A DNA stretch of 10,721 nucleotides. Source: Candidatus Gastranaerophilales bacterium. Its GTDB lineage: Bacteria > Cyanobacteriota > Vampirovibrionia > Gastranaerophilales > Gastranaerophilaceae. Positions 5,743 to 10,721 of this stretch are shown here, piece after piece (position 1 is the stretch's first letter; the number at the start of each line of letters is the position of its first letter). The translations under genes were made by a program, and so were the position numbers. Below the pieces are notes generated by a model that worked only from the letters and a program-made list of their open reading frames with translations, had not been told where the DNA came from and made no database searches. The stretch is taken from contig CAAGQE010000083.1 in the NCBI GenBank assembly GCA_900772035.1, positions 1-10,721 on the forward strand, read 5' to 3'.

Positions 5743-7183
5743 TCTTGATTGTCAAAACGGTTCCTTGCCTCAACTCAACTTCTTCGCCCGTTGCCATCAA
5801 AACGGTTACCGTTCCGCCGACAGCACCAACCGCAGCACCGACCCCCAAAGTTCTGCCCCAATCGTCGGTATCTCTGATTGCACCGCTCAAAGCAGCTGCC
5901 GCAACACCTGACATTACCGCCGCAAACATTGTGCCTGCGATTTTTGCCCCTCTGTGAGACTTTTCGTTTCGATATTCAAAACTTTCGGAGCGGAAAGTTA
6001 TTTCTTCGCCGTCTGTTGTTAAAATTTTATCGAAAACCAGCGCCGCAGAAGCATCACCGTAGGCTCTGCCTGCTCTTGCAGACTTGGCAGCCGTACCGTA
6101 AACAATACTGCCTTGTTTTGCAACAACTCTGTTATTAACATACAAATCATTCTGCAAAAGCGCGGAAATTCTGTCGTTTTGCTCCAAACTGCTTGTACTG
6201 ATATCCGATTGCATAATTATCGAAAACGAAAGTCCGGCGGGCAACGGAGAGTTGCTGACCGATGCGTATTTTGTAGTTGCGGAATTAGCACTTTGTCCCC
6301 AAACATCGGCATTTTGTTGATTTTGGCGAACAGTCGGAATTGCACGATATACTTGATTATTGTATCCGTTCGGCTGAACAACTTGAACGGGCTGACTTTG
6401 GCGAACACCTTGATTTGTATAATATGCTTGGTTATTGTAGTTGTTCGGTTGAATGACTTGAACGGGTTGTGCTTGTCGAACAGTTTGATTTGCGTAATAC
6501 ATTTGATTATTGTAATTATTCGGCTGAACAACTTGAACGGGCTGAGTTGTCCTAATCGAATTTGCCATAGTTTTTTTATCCGCTCTTTGTACTTGCGGAG
6601 TTTGATGAATAGCGGTTTTTGAAGTCGTAGACCGAACAGCGTTATAACGTTCTTGTGCGGCATCGCTAAAATCATAAGTCGTGTTTTGCTTTTGTGAATC
6701 TTGTTTTAGAGAATCTTGTTTTTGAGCATTCTGATTGGAAGCGTTTAAAGTCGGGGTACGATTTTCAGAATTTTGGGCAATTACTTTTTCCGCCGCTTGT
6801 CGCTTAGGCGCAATTGCGGGTTTTGATGAAATCTTTGAGTATTTTAAGCCATTTATTTTAAAGCGCTTCAAAATATCAGGTTTAATTTTTTCATTATCAG
6901 CGCAAGAGTAGTAATAAAAGTATGTATCTTCGTTTACTTGCTCAACCGAATAATAATAGCAGTCATTTTCAAGAGAAGAAATTCTGACGAAAGAATAGTC
7001 GCTTTTTGAATTTACTATCGGCATATTATTTTGTCTTGAATAGAAATCGGCAATTCCTTTAACTTGTGACGACTTTGCATTCTTGACAGCATACAAACAT
7101 TCAACTTCTTTAGCCATTGCGGGTGCAATAAAGAAATTAAACGAAAACAAAAATAATAATATAATTGATAATAATTTTTTCAT
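5732..7183 (-). CDS. Secreted repeat protein with VirB10-like C-terminal domain and glycine-zipper segment
   Basis: 483 residues from the ATG at 7183. An upstream in-frame start at 7252 would place 23 residues before an obvious signal peptide and is rejected. The signal peptide is residues 1-24, cleaved at PAMA|KE. A Cys/Tyr-rich domain at 25-120 follows (C29, C75, C94; CYYYSVEQ...YFYYYSC). Then comes a Gln/Asn-rich region at 130-300 holding three 25-residue repeats (214-288, QPVQVVQPNNYNNQ.YY...VRQ). The C-terminal domain at 313-483 (LPAGLSFSIIMQSDIS..., VVAKQGSIVYGTA) has the pattern of VirB10/TrbI-type beta domains. A Gly/Ala-rich helical pair at about 412-462 (GAKIAGTMFAAVMSG, GVGAAVGAVGG) resembles a glycine zipper. 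A periplasmic or outer-membrane-associated role is inferred. It is the first gene of the operon. Confidence 0.85.
   Translation of the reverse strand: MKKLLSIILLFLFSFNFFIAPAMAKEVECLYAVKNAKSSQVKGIADFYSRQNNMPIVNSKSDYSFVRISSLENDCYYYSVEQVNEDTYFYYYSCADNEKIKPDILKRFKINGLKYSKISSKPAIAPKRQAAEKVIAQNSENRTPTLNASNQNAQKQDSLKQDSQKQNTTYDFSDAAQERYNAVRSTTSKTAIHQTPQVQRADKKTMANSIRTTQPVQVVQPNNYNNQMYYANQTVRQAQPVQVIQPNNYNNQAYYTNQGVRQSQPVQVVQPNGYNNQVYRAIPTVRQNQQNADVWGQSANSATTKYASVSNSPLPAGLSFSIIMQSDISTSSLEQNDRISALLQNDLYVNNRVVAKQGSIVYGTAAKSARAGRAYGDASAALVFDKILTTDGEEITFRSESFEYRNEKSHRGAKIAGTMFAAVMSGVAAAALSGAIRDTDDWGRTLGVGAAVGAVGGTVTVLMATGEEVELRQGTVLTIKTIR
6323..6547 (-). repeat. Three tandem 75-bp coding repeats
   Basis: Three consecutive 75-base units (6323-6397, 6398-6472, 6473-6547) lie in frame inside the secreted protein gene and encode the 25-residue QPVQVVQPNNYNNQ... 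repeats. The core ACTTGAACGG recurs exactly 75 bases apart at 6381, 6456 and 6531. The units have diverged mostly at third positions and at a few residues, which points to selection on the protein. Copy number may vary between strains by slippage or recombination. Confidence 0.85.
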
Positions 7184-7203
7184 AGAAATGACAACCTGAG
7201 AAA

Positions 7204-7232
7204 ATAATAGCAAATTTTCCCTCTGAATACAA
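7204..7232 (-). promoter_or_regulatory. Candidate promoter of the five-gene envelope operon
   Basis: On the minus strand TTGTAT (7232-7227) is followed after 17 bases by TATTAT (7209-7204), preceded by TG-C, so it is again an extended -10. Transcription would start near 7197, only about 14 bases before the ATG at 7183. No other minus-strand promoter of similar quality is seen before the tRNA-Leu promoter. The -35 match is weak. Confidence 0.4.
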
Positions 7233-7272
7233 AAAATAGAACGAAAAAGCATAATAAAAGTTCAAATTTGAC

Positions 7273-7301
7273 TTGCAGAAAAAATCATAGCAACTTATAA
7301 T
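7273..7301 (+). promoter_or_regulatory. Promoter of tRNA-Leu
   Basis: TTGCAG (7273-7278), a 17-base spacer and a consensus TATAAT (7296-7301) end nine bases before the first base of the mature tRNA. It is divergent from the envelope-operon promoter at 7232-7204. Confidence 0.65.
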
Positions 7302-7310
7302 TAAATCAAT

Positions 7311-7391
7311 GCCGAAGTGGCGAAATGGTAGACGCACACGTTTCAGGTGCGTGCGGAGAAATCCGTAAGGGTTCGAGTCCCTTCTTCGGCA
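7311..7391 (+). tRNA. tRNA-Leu, anticodon CAG
   Basis: The acceptor stem GCCGAAG (7311-7317) pairs with CTTCGGC (7384-7390), with discriminator A at 7391. The D arm is GCG...CGC (7320-7335). The anticodon stem is CACG(T)/(G)CGTG, with loop TTCAGGT carrying CAG at 7344-7346, which reads CUG. A long class II variable arm, CGGA-GAAA-TCCG (7354-7365), and a TTCGAGT T-loop (7372-7378) complete it. The class II arm with anticodon CAG means leucine. CCA is not encoded: TTT follows, so it must be added after transcription. Confidence 0.96.
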
Positions 7392-7471
7392 TTTTTTACT
7401 AACAAAACAGTATAGTTTTCACGAAAAATTAATCTTAAACATTAATTTCTTAACATAAAAACACAATTGTA

Positions 7472-7500
7472 TTGCATTTTTATTTTCAGCATTACATAAT
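7472..7500 (+). promoter_or_regulatory. Promoter of initiator tRNA
   Basis: TTGCAT (7472-7477), a 17-base spacer and CATAAT (7495-7500) lie 13 bases before the tRNA. The -35 is close to that of the tRNA-Leu promoter (TTGCAG). The two tRNA genes thus seem to be separately transcribed, although read-through from tRNA-Leu is possible because no hairpin terminator lies between them. Confidence 0.55.
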
Positions 7501-7513
7501 TGGTTGTAGTTAC

Positions 7514-7590
<77 letters not shown>

Positions 7591-7601
7591 TTTGAAGTTT
7601 A

Positions 7602-7635
7602 AGGCTTTTGGCTTATCGCTGAAAGCCTATTTTAT
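7602..7635 (+). terminator. Terminator after initiator tRNA
   Basis: AGGCTTT (7602-7608) pairs with AAAGCCT (7622-7628) over a 13-base loop, followed by ATTTTAT. The loop is longer than usual and the T-run is interrupted, but the position 12 bases after the tRNA fits termination of the tRNA transcript. Confidence 0.7.
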
Positions 7636-7726
7636 TGCAAAAGTTAAATTAAATACATCAAACATTAAAAGATTATGAAGTGTTTAATTGATTAGATTTT
7701 TGGACTGGCTAACCATTATTTCTTTG

Positions 7727-7735
7727 TGTTATAAC
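7727..7735 (+). promoter_or_regulatory. Extended -10 promoter for a leaderless yjbR-family mRNA
   Basis: TG-T-TATAAC is an extended -10 element with its hexamer at 7730-7735. Transcription would start about seven bases later, at or next to the A of the ATG at 7742. No -35 at standard spacing is seen; TTGGAC at 7700-7705 is too far away. No Shine-Dalgarno precedes the ATG. Confidence 0.45.
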
Positions 7736-7741
7736 TCACTT

Positions 7742-8128
7742 ATGAACAAAAAAGAGTTAATAAAAAGATGTTTATTTGATGAAGATGCCATTGAGACATA
7801 TCCGTTTAACGAGTCCAAATACGGAAAAATGCCCGTAATCAGGCACAAATCAAACAACAAATGGTTTGCGTTGATTTTTAAGTTACAAAATACTCTATAC
7901 GTAAATTTAAAAGCAGAACCGACGACAATTTCCGTGCTGCAAGACCAATACCCCGAGGCTATTACCCCCGCTTGGCACATGAACAAAGTTCATTGGTGCA
8001 AAATAGATGTTAACAAAATAAAACCCGATATTTTAGACGCAATAATAAAAAGAAGTTTCTCAGTAACAGCAACAAAAGCAAAAACGAAAAGAAAACAGCA
8101 CTTTACAATCCCATCACAAATGCTATAA
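7742..8128 (+). CDS. MmcQ/YjbR family (DUF419) protein
   Basis: 128 residues, the usual length for this single-domain cytoplasmic family with a CyaY-like, MotCF-type fold. Family landmarks are YPFNE near the N-terminus (20-24), KWFALIFKL (40-48), VNLKAEP (54-60), the LQDQYP segment, and PAWHMNKVHWCKID (76-89), which matches the conserved 'P.yHMNK.HW' signature. The biochemical role of the family is not settled; DNA binding has been suggested for some members. The ATG at 7742 is chosen because the homologous region begins there; a TTG at 7688 would add 18 hydrophobic residues upstream of the likely promoter. The C-terminus (TKAKTKRKQHFTIPSQML) is a basic extension. The gene stands alone: its stop lies inside the promoter of the next gene. 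Confidence 0.9.
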   Translation: MNKKELIKRCLFDEDAIETYPFNESKYGKMPVIRHKSNNKWFALIFKLQNTLYVNLKAEPTTISVLQDQYPEAITPAWHMNKVHWCKIDVNKIKPDILDAIIKRSFSVTATKAKTKRKQHFTIPSQML

Positions 8129-8129
8129 T
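8102..8129 (+). promoter_or_regulatory. Promoter of the interrupted membrane-protein gene
   Basis: TTTACA (8102-8107), a 16-base spacer and TG-C-TATAAT (hexamer 8124-8129) form the best complete promoter here. It overlaps the 3' end of the yjbR-family gene (stop 8126-8128). Transcription would start near 8136, just before the Shine-Dalgarno AAAGGAG (8141-8147). Confidence 0.65.
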
Positions 8130-8152
8130 AACATTCAATAAAAGGAGTGTTT

Positions 8153-9193
8153 ATGAATTTTGAGGAACTGTTAGAACAGGGAGTTGAAAAAGGGATAATT
8201 TCTTCCGAACAGAAAGAGTGTCTGCTCGGTTTAACACAAAATGTTCAACAGGAAAAGAAAGAACAAACCTCTGCTATTACATTTTTCTACTACTTTGGCG
8301 GGTTTATAACTTTTTGCGCAATGTATACTCTGATGATGCACACCATCCAAAATGGCACATACTTTACAATTTTAGTGTGAGGTTCCTTCTATGCCGCTAT
8401 TTTTCTCGCACTTGGCGAATATTTATGGAGAAAAGACGAGAAACTTCCCGCGGGAATAATGCATTTTCTATTCGTAACAACCTGCTCTCTAATCTTTATG
8501 GATATTGAAAAAATGGTTGGGTTTTTCCCTCATTTTTCAGATATGTATAAATACGACAACTTCATCGAGGCTTGTCGATTGCCCGTTTTAACACTATCTG
8601 TGGCAACGATTGCTCTAAATTGGTTTATAGCGAAACGTCGTCCGCATGCTATTTTGGCAATTCCAACAATTTCAAGCCTTTACGCAATTTATTATTTGAT
8701 TGCTGATACATTTTTAGGAAAGAAATTTTCCGAAATTGAATACCAAGCAATCACAACATTTATATACTCTGTATTGTTGTTCCTTATTGGATTTTGGAAA
8801 GATAAAATTACAAAAGTTGACTATTCTTATTGGTTCTACTTTATCGCGAACTTAGGATTTATATATTCGATTTCCCTGTATAATAAATGGGAAAACTTAT
8901 TACCAATATTCGTATTGGGAATAATATATGTTTTAATCGGCACTTTAATCCAAAGAAAATTCTTTACTGTAATCGGGATTTTATTAATAGTTCCGCAGAT
9001 TTTCAATTTGGAATACAATCTGCTTGATAATCACCCGACAGGATTAACAAGTGCAATAATAATAACAGGCTTGTTAATGTTATACGTGGGCGTTTTGTAT
9101 AACCGAAACATTGAAAAAGTCACAAACTCGCTGGAATCAGTATTTCCGCAAAACATCCGCAAATACCTGCCAAGATATAGAGAAAAATCATAA
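8153..9193 (+). pseudogene. Multi-span membrane protein (DUF2157-like), interrupted by an in-frame TGA
   Basis: The start at 8153 follows Shine-Dalgarno AAAGGAG (8141-8147). The first 75 codons encode a soluble N-terminal segment (MNFEELLEQGVEKGIISSEQ, the short helical region typical of DUF2157 proteins) and one membrane span, then stop at TGA 8378-8380. The same frame is open again at once from 8381 (GSFYAAIFLALGEYLW) to TAA 9191-9193, giving 270 more codons with about seven further hydrophobic helices and a basic tail. The stop falls inside a hydrophobic helix, and TGG (Trp) to TGA is the simplest explanation. An internal ATG at 8459 could start a 244-residue fragment, but it lacks a Shine-Dalgarno and would lose two helices. 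It may be a pseudogene, a recent nonsense allele, a read-through gene or a sequencing error. The family call is from pattern memory. Confidence 0.75.
8378..8380 (+). other. In-frame TGA inside the membrane-protein gene
   Basis: The context is GTG-TGA-GGT, between ...YFTILV and GSFYAAIFL. Reading frame and hydrophobic character continue unchanged on both sides, so a single substitution rather than an indel is responsible. Confidence 0.85.
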
Positions 9194-9221
9194 AGTACAC
9201 ATTCAAAAACAACAAAGGATT

Positions 9222-9296
9222 GAAGAATCTTTGGTTCACAAAAATTCAGTAAATATTTGAAAACCAGATTCTTCGAAATAAATTTCTCAGAATGAC
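9222..9296. repeat. Intergenic inverted-repeat element
   Basis: GAAGAATCT (9222-9230) is the exact reverse complement of AGATTCTTC (9266-9274). The stem continues as GGTT (9233-9236) with AACC (9262-9265) after a two-base bulge. A tail CTCAGAATGAC follows at 9286-9296. The AGATTCTTCG...CTCAGAATGAC wording resembles a dispersed intergenic repeat that I recall from many bacterial genomes. The rest of the 9194-9417 gap holds only the promoter of the next gene. Confidence 0.55.
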
Positions 9297-9327
9297 GCTA
9301 AATTTTCTATAAGAATTGATAAACAAA

Positions 9328-9356
9328 TTGCTTATGTGGACAATATATAATAATAT
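9328..9356 (+). promoter_or_regulatory. Candidate promoter of the TPR gene
   Basis: TTGCTT (9328-9333), a 17-base spacer and TAATAT (9351-9356). A better hexamer, TATAAT (9346-9351), overlaps it but lacks a -35 at normal distance. In such AT-rich DNA chance matches are common. Confidence 0.35.
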
Positions 9357-9417
9357 TAGACACGTTAATGAACTATCAATATAAAATGCACCTATTATTT
9401 GAAGAAAGATATATTTT

Positions 9418-10632
9418 ATGTTTAATCACAGCGAGAAAAATATTGACGTAATTACACCCAATTACGAACTGAAAGATAAAATAAACGCTATATTCAAAAT
9501 CTTTACCCTAAATTTAAAGATTTTATTTAATTCAAATAATATTGATACAACCAAAGATAAAATTGAGTTGTTAAATGAGTATTTCAAAATAAAGAACAGA
9601 ACTAAAGTAATATCTTTATATGAAAATTTAATTTCAACATATACTTTTGATAATACCGATATTTCGGCACTTAAAAATGTATGTAATTCATACGTCAGTA
9701 AGAAAGAATATAGTAAATTATTAGAAACTGTTGAAAAAACAATCAAAACAATGTCATTACCCCCAATAGATATTAGTTGTTTTAAAATGTATAAAGGAAT
9801 AGCCCTTCTGGCTCTCAAACAAACTGATAAATACAGAACAGAAATTGATTCTATTTGTAATATAGAAATTGATAACACAATAAAATATGATATTTTTATT
9901 AGATTAGCATTTGTATTTATGGATTTATTAAAAGAATATAATGAAGCATTTTATGCTGCGTCAAAAGCTGCCGAATTTATTTCTTCTATAGATTTCAAAT
10001 TTTTGTCAGGTTATTATTCTCTTTTAACTCTTGTATTTTGTTGCATAAAAGAAGAAAATTTTTCACGTCTTTCTTTTAGGATAAGCCAATTTATAAAAAA
10101 TGAAAGCAAGTTAAAGTTTGAACATTGTTATTTTGTTGGAATGGTTAATTGTAAAATTGCACAAAAAATGCAAAAAAATGAAATTTACAATGTATCTGTA
10201 AAATTTCTGAAAAAAGCTGCAAGATTAGCCCAAAATGATAAGCAATTAACAGTTTGTTTTGCTCTAATGGTAGATTGTTTTGCAAAAATGCAAAAATTTT
10301 ATCAAGCAAGAGGTTATTCTAAATTAGTAATAAAACATACAAATAGTGAAACATTAAAAGCTAAATATAAGCAGTTACTTTCTGCACACTATTATTTTAC
10401 CGCAGAATATCAAAAATCACTTGAAACATCTAGGGAATTACTAAATCATTTAGATATTTTTGAAGAAAGTTTTGTTCTTGCTTGTATTGCAATCAATCAA
10501 TTTCGACTTAATCAATTTGAAGAAGCAGAAAAAAACATAAAAAAAGCAAAATTGTTAAATTCAAAAAATAAAGAGATACACGATATTATCAATACTTATT
10601 ATGAAGCAATTATGACAGATAAAAACAAATAG
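9418..10632 (+). CDS. TPR-like helical-repeat protein
   Basis: 404 residues with no signal peptide or membrane span, so probably cytoplasmic. It is almost entirely helical hairpins. The clearest tetratricopeptide unit is about 351-384 (FVLACIAINQFRLNQFEEAEKNIKKAKLL), preceded by a second at about 318-350 (AHYYFTAEYQKSLETSRELL) and degenerate units from about residue 60 onward. Such repeats form a superhelix that holds partner proteins; no catalytic or DNA-binding domain is seen to name a role. The start ATG has only a weak purine stretch (GAAGAAAG, 9401-9408) upstream. Base composition is far lower in GC than the envelope operon (22% in 10141-10200 against 45% in 5281-5340), and repeat elements flank the gene, so horizontal acquisition is possible. 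Rgg/PlcR-like regulators also carry such repeats but begin with an HTH, which is absent here. Confidence 0.75.
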   Translation: MFNHSEKNIDVITPNYELKDKINAIFKIFTLNLKILFNSNNIDTTKDKIELLNEYFKIKNRTKVISLYENLISTYTFDNTDISALKNVCNSYVSKKEYSKLLETVEKTIKTMSLPPIDISCFKMYKGIALLALKQTDKYRTEIDSICNIEIDNTIKYDIFIRLAFVFMDLLKEYNEAFYAASKAAEFISSIDFKFLSGYYSLLTLVFCCIKEENFSRLSFRISQFIKNESKLKFEHCYFVGMVNCKIAQKMQKNEIYNVSVKFLKKAARLAQNDKQLTVCFALMVDCFAKMQKFYQARGYSKLVIKHTNSETLKAKYKQLLSAHYYFTAEYQKSLETSRELLNHLDIFEESFVLACIAINQFRLNQFEEAEKNIKKAKLLNSKNKEIHDIINTYYEAIMTDKNK

Positions 10633-10633
10633 A

Positions 10634-10690
10634 CCGTAGGTTGGGGCTTGACCCAACAATTTTGTCACCCAGAACTTGTTTCAGAGTCTA
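10634..10690. repeat. Dispersed-repeat-like element after the TPR gene
   Basis: It contains GTTGGG (10640-10645) pairing with CCCAAC (10652-10657) over a six-base loop, then AATTTT (10658-10663), which could act as a terminator two to three dozen bases after the TPR stop. Next comes TCACCCAGAACTTGTTTCAG (10665-10684), a degenerate form of a 'CACCCTGAACTTGTTTCAGGGTCT' intergenic repeat I recall from many bacteria, as I do 'GTAGGTTGGG...TTGACCCAACA'. The remaining bases to the window end show only a weak TCTAA/TTAGA inverted repeat (10687-10708). Confidence 0.5.
10640..10663 (+). terminator. Possible terminator of the TPR gene
   Basis: A six-base-pair GC-containing stem (10640-10645 with 10652-10657) is followed by AATTTT. 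The T-run is short, so termination may be partial. It coincides with the repeat element, a common arrangement where intergenic repeats double as terminators. Confidence 0.4.
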
Positions 10691-10721
10691 ACTTTTGAGA
10701 ATATTAGAAACCTTTAATAAA

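Noticed and set aside
5750..5755. TTGACA on the minus strand as an internal promoter for the anchored vWA gene
   Set aside because: No acceptable -10 hexamer at 16-18 bases; the gene is more simply served by the operon promoter.
6323..6547. Possible CRISPR array
   Set aside because: Units are 75 bp, contiguous without spacers, in frame and diverged at third positions, so they are protein repeats.
6113..6675. Open frames on both strands over the tandem repeats (6113-6622 plus, 6217-6675 minus)
   Set aside because: Both are stop-free because of the 75-bp periodic repeats of the secreted protein gene; they have no ribosome binding site and no start context.
8378..8380. TGA read as selenocysteine, or reassigned to Trp or Gly across the genome
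   Set aside because: The residue context is a membrane helix, with no redox motif or evident hairpin just downstream, and TGA ends other genes here in normal stop contexts such as the ATGA overlap at 2414-2411.
8218..8508. Frameshift explanation for the split membrane gene
   Set aside because: The parts before and after the stop are in the same frame; the overlapping frame at 8218-8508 gives no plausible protein.

Overview
The window (about 10.7 kb, AT-rich, standard stop usage) looks like chromosome of a Gram-negative, two-membrane bacterium. The reasons are a signal-peptide protein with a VirB10-like C-terminal domain and two TonB/TolA-like proteins with long periplasm-spanning linkers. 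The style of the genes and of two intergenic repeats reminds me of the gut Cyanobacteriota lineage Gastranaerophilales (Melainabacteria), but that is recollection, not proof. No phage, IS, CRISPR or integrase gene is visible.

Layout. 1-84: 3' end of an unidentified gene. 212-370: a 52-residue orphan gene with its own extended -10 promoter, strong Shine-Dalgarno and terminator. 498-1235 (+): exported von Willebrand A (vWA) protein with an intact metal site; a perfect 10-bp inverted repeat covers part of its ribosome binding site. It meets, stop codon against stop codon with no spacer, a five-gene minus-strand operon at 7183-1236. In transcription order this encodes a secreted repeat protein with a VirB10-like domain (7183-5732), a membrane-anchored vWA protein (5685-5002), a degenerate FHA-like domain fused to about eight membrane helices (4992-3400), and two single-span proteins with low-complexity linkers and TonB/TolA-like C-terminal domains (3400-2411 and 2414-1236). 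The last also carries an N-terminal zinc ribbon. The last three genes are translationally coupled (stop inside the next SD, TAATG, ATGA). I infer an undescribed envelope-spanning assembly and this is the best candidate for a new system.

7204-7635: back-to-back promoters, then tRNA-Leu(CAG) and initiator tRNA-Met(CAT), each with a well-spaced promoter; a terminator follows the second. 7742-8128: MmcQ/YjbR-family gene, apparently leaderless. 8153-9193: multi-span membrane protein (DUF2157-like) interrupted by one in-frame TGA at 8378-8380, with the frame open on both sides. 9194-9417: an intergenic inverted-repeat element. 9418-10632: very AT-rich TPR-type helical-repeat protein, followed by a second dispersed-repeat/terminator-like element that runs to near the window end. 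The stretch after the tRNAs looks like accessory DNA; the stretch before looks like a conserved cell-envelope locus.
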